Below are positions 6,729 through 9,844 of a stretch of 9,844 nt of DNA, piece after piece. A program made the position numbers and the translations under genes. The notes beneath the pieces were generated by a model. It saw only the letters and a program-made list of their open reading frames with translations, was not told the origin of the DNA and ran no database searches. Each line of letters begins with the position of its first letter. Position 1 is the first letter of the stretch. This stretch comes from Candidatus Hydrogenedentota bacterium (lineage in GTDB: Bacteria > Hydrogenedentota > Hydrogenedentia > Hydrogenedentales > SLHB01): contig SLSB01000164.1 in assembly GCA_007130675.1 (NCBI GenBank), positions 1 to 9,844 of the forward strand, in the 5' to 3' direction.

Positions 6729-7937
6729 ATGCCTACCTTCACGTATGTCGCGCGTACGAAGGATGGAAAGCGCGAAACCGGCAAGCAGAATGCCGAAAAC
6801 CGCCAAGCACTGATTCGCATGCTCCAGGGCAAGGGGATGGTGCCCGAGCGGGTGGATGCCGCGGGAGGCACCCAACGCGCCCGGCGCGACCCGAAGGTCA
6901 AGACGTCCGAGCTGCTGGTGTTTACGCGGCAGCTCTCGACCATTGTGAACGCGGGCCTGCCGCTTCTGCAGGGCCTCGACATTCTGGCCGAGCAGACTGA
7001 AGACCCGCGCTACGCAAACGTAATCCAGGGAATTGCCGATGATGTCGAAGCGGGCGAAACATTTTCGGACGCTTTGCGCAAGCATCCGCGCATATACTCG
7101 GATCTTTTCGTCAGCATGATCCGCGCGGGCGAGGCCAGCGGCAATCTCGATGGTGTGTTGATGCAATTGGCGGATTACCTCGAGGCCATGGAAGATCTCA
7201 AGCGGCGCATCCGCTCGGCCATGACGTATCCCGTTGTGGCTCTCAGCATGATTCTGCTCATTGCTACGGGGTTGGTAGTCTTCGTGGTTCCTCAGTTTGC
7301 GGAGATTTTTGCGGGGTTTGACCGCGAGCTTCCCGCGCCGACCCGCATCCTCATCGGAGCGAGCGATTTTCTGAAACAGTGGTATGGCATGCCGCTGATC
7401 ATCGCCGGCGTGATTGGCGCGGTTGTGATTGTCCGCATGTATGGTTCCACAAAGGCAGGCCGGTTTCAGCTTGACTTGATTAAGTTGCGCTTACCTGTCT
7501 TTGGCAAGCTGTTGCGCAAAGTTGCCATCAGCCGGTTTGCGCGCACGCTGAGCACTCTGACCCGCAGCGGTGTCAACATCCTCGGGGCCATGGAAATCGT
7601 CGAACGCACCGCGGGCAACGAAGTCTTCGCGCGCGCCATCAGCAACGCGGCCGACTGCGTGCGCAACGGCGAGACTCTTGCCGACCCCCTCGCGCGCAGC
7701 GGCCAGTTTCCCGCCATGGTGACCCGCATGATCGGCGTCGGCGAGAAGACGGGCGCCCTCGAACAGATGCTGCAGAAGATCTCGGATTTCTACGACTCGG
7801 AAGTGCGCGCAACGGTGGATGCCCTGACCAGCATGATCGAACCCATCCTGATTCTCATGATGGGTATCGTGGTGGGCGGTATCGTGGTGGCGCTCTTTAT
7901 GCCGATTCTTCAGCTCTCGGGTCTGGTGCAGCAATAA
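6729..7937 (+). CDS. pilC: Type IV pilus / type II secretion inner-membrane platform protein PilC (GspF family)
   Basis: A 402-residue polytopic inner-membrane protein of the usual PilC length. It organises the pilus assembly platform and contacts the PilB/PilT motor ATPases. ATG 6729 follows GGGGAGGA (6713-6720) at 8-base spacing and gives the typical opening MPTFTYVARTKDG; the in-frame ATG at 6711 overlaps the ribosome-binding site itself. The first T2SSF domain (PF00482) has VFTRQLSTIVNAGLPL from about 63 and SDLFVSMIRAGEASGNLD before membrane segment 1 (about 165-190). Segment 2 is about 221-239. The repeated domain follows (about 270-392), with ISRFARTLSTLTRSGVNIL and MVTRMIGVGEKTGAL, then segment 3 (about 370-395). 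No pilB, pilT or pilin gene is in the window, so it appears detached from a pilus operon. PilC and GspF share this fold; the length and opening favour PilC. Its last 41 bases overlap the opposite gene. Confidence 0.94.
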   Translation: MPTFTYVARTKDGKRETGKQNAENRQALIRMLQGKGMVPERVDAAGGTQRARRDPKVKTSELLVFTRQLSTIVNAGLPLLQGLDILAEQTEDPRYANVIQGIADDVEAGETFSDALRKHPRIYSDLFVSMIRAGEASGNLDGVLMQLADYLEAMEDLKRRIRSAMTYPVVALSMILLIATGLVVFVVPQFAEIFAGFDRELPAPTRILIGASDFLKQWYGMPLIIAGVIGAVVIVRMYGSTKAGRFQLDLIKLRLPVFGKLLRKVAISRFARTLSTLTRSGVNILGAMEIVERTAGNEVFARAISNAADCVRNGETLADPLARSGQFPAMVTRMIGVGEKTGALEQMLQKISDFYDSEVRATVDALTSMIEPILILMMGIVVGGIVVALFMPILQLSGLVQQ

Positions 7938-9165
7938 CCCGGCATGGCATGTCGCGCGCGATGGCCTGCTGGGTGCGGCGCAAGGTGATAAGACCGATCT
8001 CAGGGCGTACGCGGAATCGGACGGGCAAGATCGCCATGCCAACCCCGCGCGAGACAAGTACCCGGCACTGCGGCCCCTGACAGAGACCACCCGCGTATTT
8101 GCTGCCGTACCGGCTGGGCACCGAAGGCGTGCCGATACGAGGAAAACAGACTTGGCCGCCGTGGGTATGCCCGCATAGCATGAGGTCAACCCGCAGCCGG
8201 GGCGGAACGTGTTCCGCTGTATCGGGGTTGTGCGCCAGAACAAGGCGGGGCATGCTTTCGGGCGCATCTGCCGTGGCTTTGTCGAAACGCACTTCGTCTT
8301 CCCACAGGTCCCCCACGCCGCCCATACACAATGCGCGCGCCTCGGGCGATTGAGTGATTCCGTCGCGCGTGAGAAACACCCGGGCGTTGTCGATAAGGTG
8401 CACAGGAGTTTCGGCGAATGCGGCGCGGCAGGTATCGATGCCTTCCCAGAACTCATGATTGCCCGTGACGGCTACCGTCCCGAGCCGGGTCTCGAGTTTT
8501 CTGAAGATGCCGATACCGTCGGGAATCGAGCGGGGGGTGCGGTGCACGTAATCGCCGGTGAGGACGGCGAGGTCGGCTTCGAGAGCATTGGCCCGGGCGA
8601 CGGCGCCCTCGAGATACGGCAGCGTGATGTACGGGCCGTGGTGGGTGTCCGACAGGTGCACGATGCGAAACCCGTCGAGTTCGGGCGGAAGGCGGGTAAT
8701 GGGAACATCATAATGCACCACGCGCAACCGCCCCGGCTCGACGAAGGTCGTATACCCTCCCAGCGCTCCACCCGACACGATGAGCAAGCCCGCGGCGCCT
8801 TGGCCGAGAAAATCGCGGCGGGCCAAACCTGATGCGCGTTTTCGTGTGCGCTGCCTACGAAGATAGGCAAAAGCACGCTGCACGCCCGCAAGCACGGCGA
8901 AAAGCAGTGGCGGCGTCGCAAACGCAGATACAATCAGCGGACCCATGGGGAGTCCTTTGCTCCCAGCCGGGAAAGATCTGCCGATTACGAGCCGGCCAGG
9001 AAGCGTAAACCAGAACACCGCCCGGTACAGAAGCTGTCCGGCATTCGCCAGCGGCCGGGGCCAGAGCAACAGCTCAGACAAAACGCCTACCACGGCACAA
9101 GCGGCGCCAATGAGAAGCAGAGCGCTTATTGTCAGGGCTATTGTTCGTCTTGTGCTCATTGGCAT
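7897..9165 (-). CDS. Membrane-anchored metallophosphoesterase (YkuE/YaeI-like) with twin-arginine motif
   Basis: A 422-residue protein with a complete calcineurin-like metal site: LSDTHHG (Asp173, His175), TGDYVH (Asp205), TGNHEFW (Asn236, His237), AHNP (His312) and CGHTHGGQ (His333, His335). This is a two-metal phosphoesterase of the YkuE/YaeI group, whose members act on lipid or cell-surface phosphoesters; the substrate here is not known. Before the catalytic domain are hydrophobic segments at about 8-34, 44-62 and 73-102. A basic stretch then leads to LARRDFLGQGAAGLLIVSGGAL (Arg116-Arg117), which looks like a Tat signal inside the chain and would put the enzyme outside the cytoplasm. The start is the ATG at 9165-9163, with AGGA five bases upstream; an in-frame ATG two codons later is possible. 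Related YkuE proteins are shorter and begin near the Tat motif, so the 110-residue front is additional. Confidence 0.9.
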   Translation of the reverse strand: MPMSTRRTIALTISALLLIGAACAVVGVLSELLLWPRPLANAGQLLYRAVFWFTLPGRLVIGRSFPAGSKGLPMGPLIVSAFATPPLLFAVLAGVQRAFAYLRRQRTRKRASGLARRDFLGQGAAGLLIVSGGALGGYTTFVEPGRLRVVHYDVPITRLPPELDGFRIVHLSDTHHGPYITLPYLEGAVARANALEADLAVLTGDYVHRTPRSIPDGIGIFRKLETRLGTVAVTGNHEFWEGIDTCRAAFAETPVHLIDNARVFLTRDGITQSPEARALCMGGVGDLWEDEVRFDKATADAPESMPRLVLAHNPDTAEHVPPRLRVDLMLCGHTHGGQVCFPRIGTPSVPSRYGSKYAGGLCQGPQCRVLVSRGVGMAILPVRFRVRPEIGLITLRRTQQAIARDMPCRVIAAPDPRAEESA

Positions 9166-9199
9166 TTCATTCCTGTTGGACGCATCTCATCGCGCCTTG

Positions 9200-9230
9200 A
9201 CTATACCTTGTTGTGCGTAGCGCAGGTCAA
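9200..9230 (-). promoter_or_regulatory. Putative promoter of the metallophosphoesterase gene
   Basis: Read on the minus strand, TTGACC (9230-9225) is followed after 19 bases by TATAGT (9205-9200). Both boxes are five-of-six consensus matches, though the spacer is two bases longer than ideal. Transcription would begin near 9193, some 28 bases before the ATG at 9165. The divergent gap 9166-9413 shows no equally good promoter for the plus-strand gene. Confidence 0.5.
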
Positions 9231-9413
9231 TCTTTACGCGGCACCCGCGGTTGAACGAGTAATTGACGGCGTACATGGGTCGTCCAGATCTTGGAAATGT
9301 TTGCGCAAGCCTCGCACGGGGTGGCGTTGCGTTCAGAACGGTATGCTATCCTTTCTACGTCTCCGGAAAATCGGCGAGGAGCACGAACAGTAACACCAGG
9401 GGCGTGACAGACC

Positions 9414-9844
9414 ATGCTGAGCAAAGACGACGTTGGAATGCTTCGCACATTGGCCATAGAGGTGGCCGAAATTGCCGCGCTGCCCGTGCAAGAGGAAAAG
9501 CGCGCCCTGTGGCGAAGACTGAACGCGCGCGACCCGGTGCGGCCGATGGCCATGATTGACCAGGTGGCCTGGAACGAAATTCGCGATGAGTCGCTGATTC
9601 TCCGCTGCACCGAGCCCGAATGCCGTGGGTACGAGACCATGCTGCGCCGTACGCTGTATCAGTGGCGGCATTTCCCCGTCGATATGGTGGTCGAACCGTT
9701 TATCCGCGTGCAGAAGGCCATCTACAATTCGGGATTCGGCATCGCCGTGCAGGAAGATACCGTGGCGACCGACCCCGCCAACGACGTGGTGGGCCACCGA
9801 TACGTCAACCAGTTTCAGACCGAGGACGATCTCGAGAAAATCCA
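9414..9844 (+). CDS. Uroporphyrinogen decarboxylase-like (UroD/MtaA superfamily) protein, 3' truncated
   Basis: ATG 9414 opens a frame still open at the window end, giving 143 residues. AGGGGCG (9398-9404) lies about 9 bases upstream. The N-terminus (LAIEVAEIAALPVQEEKRAL, then LNARDPVRPMAMIDQVAWNE and a YQWRHFPVDMVVEPFI segment) resembles a group of large UroD-superfamily proteins common in environmental genomes of the Planctomycetota and Lentisphaerota. Those proteins are often annotated as trimethylamine- or methylcobamide-related methyltransferases rather than haem enzymes. A true HemE starts close to its barrel and lacks this leader. The zinc-binding residues and C-terminal barrel that would settle function are beyond the window. 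The assignment rests on remembered family resemblance rather than on a catalytic motif; corrinoid-linked methyl transfer is a possibility, not shown here. Confidence 0.65.
   Translation, partial: MLSKDDVGMLRTLAIEVAEIAALPVQEEKRALWRRLNARDPVRPMAMIDQVAWNEIRDESLILRCTEPECRGYETMLRRTLYQWRHFPVDMVVEPFIRVQKAIYNSGFGIAVQEDTVATDPANDVVGHRYVNQFQTEDDLEKI

Noticed and set aside
6410..7000. 196-codon plus-strand frame running from the gap into pilC
   Set aside because: Its second half is an out-of-frame reading of pilC and the first half has no protein-like pattern or start signal.

Overview
The window is a GC-rich, gene-dense stretch of a Gram-negative-type bacterial chromosome. A secreted family-8 polysaccharide lyase sits next to a sugar ABC permease. 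There is a type IV pilus platform protein, a METTL7-like methyltransferase and a uroporphyrinogen-decarboxylase-like protein of a kind common in environmental genomes. Together these suggest a polysaccharide-degrading member of the Planctomycetota/Lentisphaerota/Hydrogenedentota type. This is a judgement from gene content only; no rRNA or marker gene is present. No mobile element, CRISPR array, tRNA or rRNA was seen.

Layout. 1-261 (+) is the 3' end of an RbsC/XylH-type sugar ABC permease. It is followed closely by 307-2418 (+), a secreted PL8-type polysaccharide lyase; the two look like one carbohydrate-use unit. 2419-2891 is a leader region before mgtE. It holds a plausible promoter, a 45-codon upstream ORF with a very good Shine-Dalgarno, and three hairpins, the last of which sequesters the mgtE Shine-Dalgarno. 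2892-4277 (+) is MgtE, a Mg2+ channel/transporter. After a 377-base gap come 4655-5557 (+), a TIGR01777/YfcH-type SDR protein, and 5561-6238 (+), a METTL7-like SAM methyltransferase; the two are almost certainly co-translated. A 490-base gap with many small hairpins and a promoter leads to 6729-7937 (+), PilC/GspF. Its 3' end overlaps by 41 bases the convergent gene 7897-9165 (-), a membrane-anchored metallophosphoesterase with a twin-arginine motif. A divergent gap leads to 9414-9844 (+), the N-terminal part of a UroD-like protein that runs off the window.

The most interesting part is the mgtE leader. The upstream ORF encodes an acidic, proline-rich stretch (SEPDDPGPG) resembling the Glu-Pro-Asp-Pro run of the enterobacterial MgtL leader peptide, which makes mgtA expression depend on Mg2+ through ribosome destabilisation or stalling. 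Here a similar peptide lies before an unrelated Mg2+ transporter family, next to an RNA fold that hides the mgtE ribosome-binding site. This suggests a peptide-plus-RNA-structure Mg2+ switch. It does not look like a canonical M-box. It is a hypothesis from sequence reading, not a demonstrated system.
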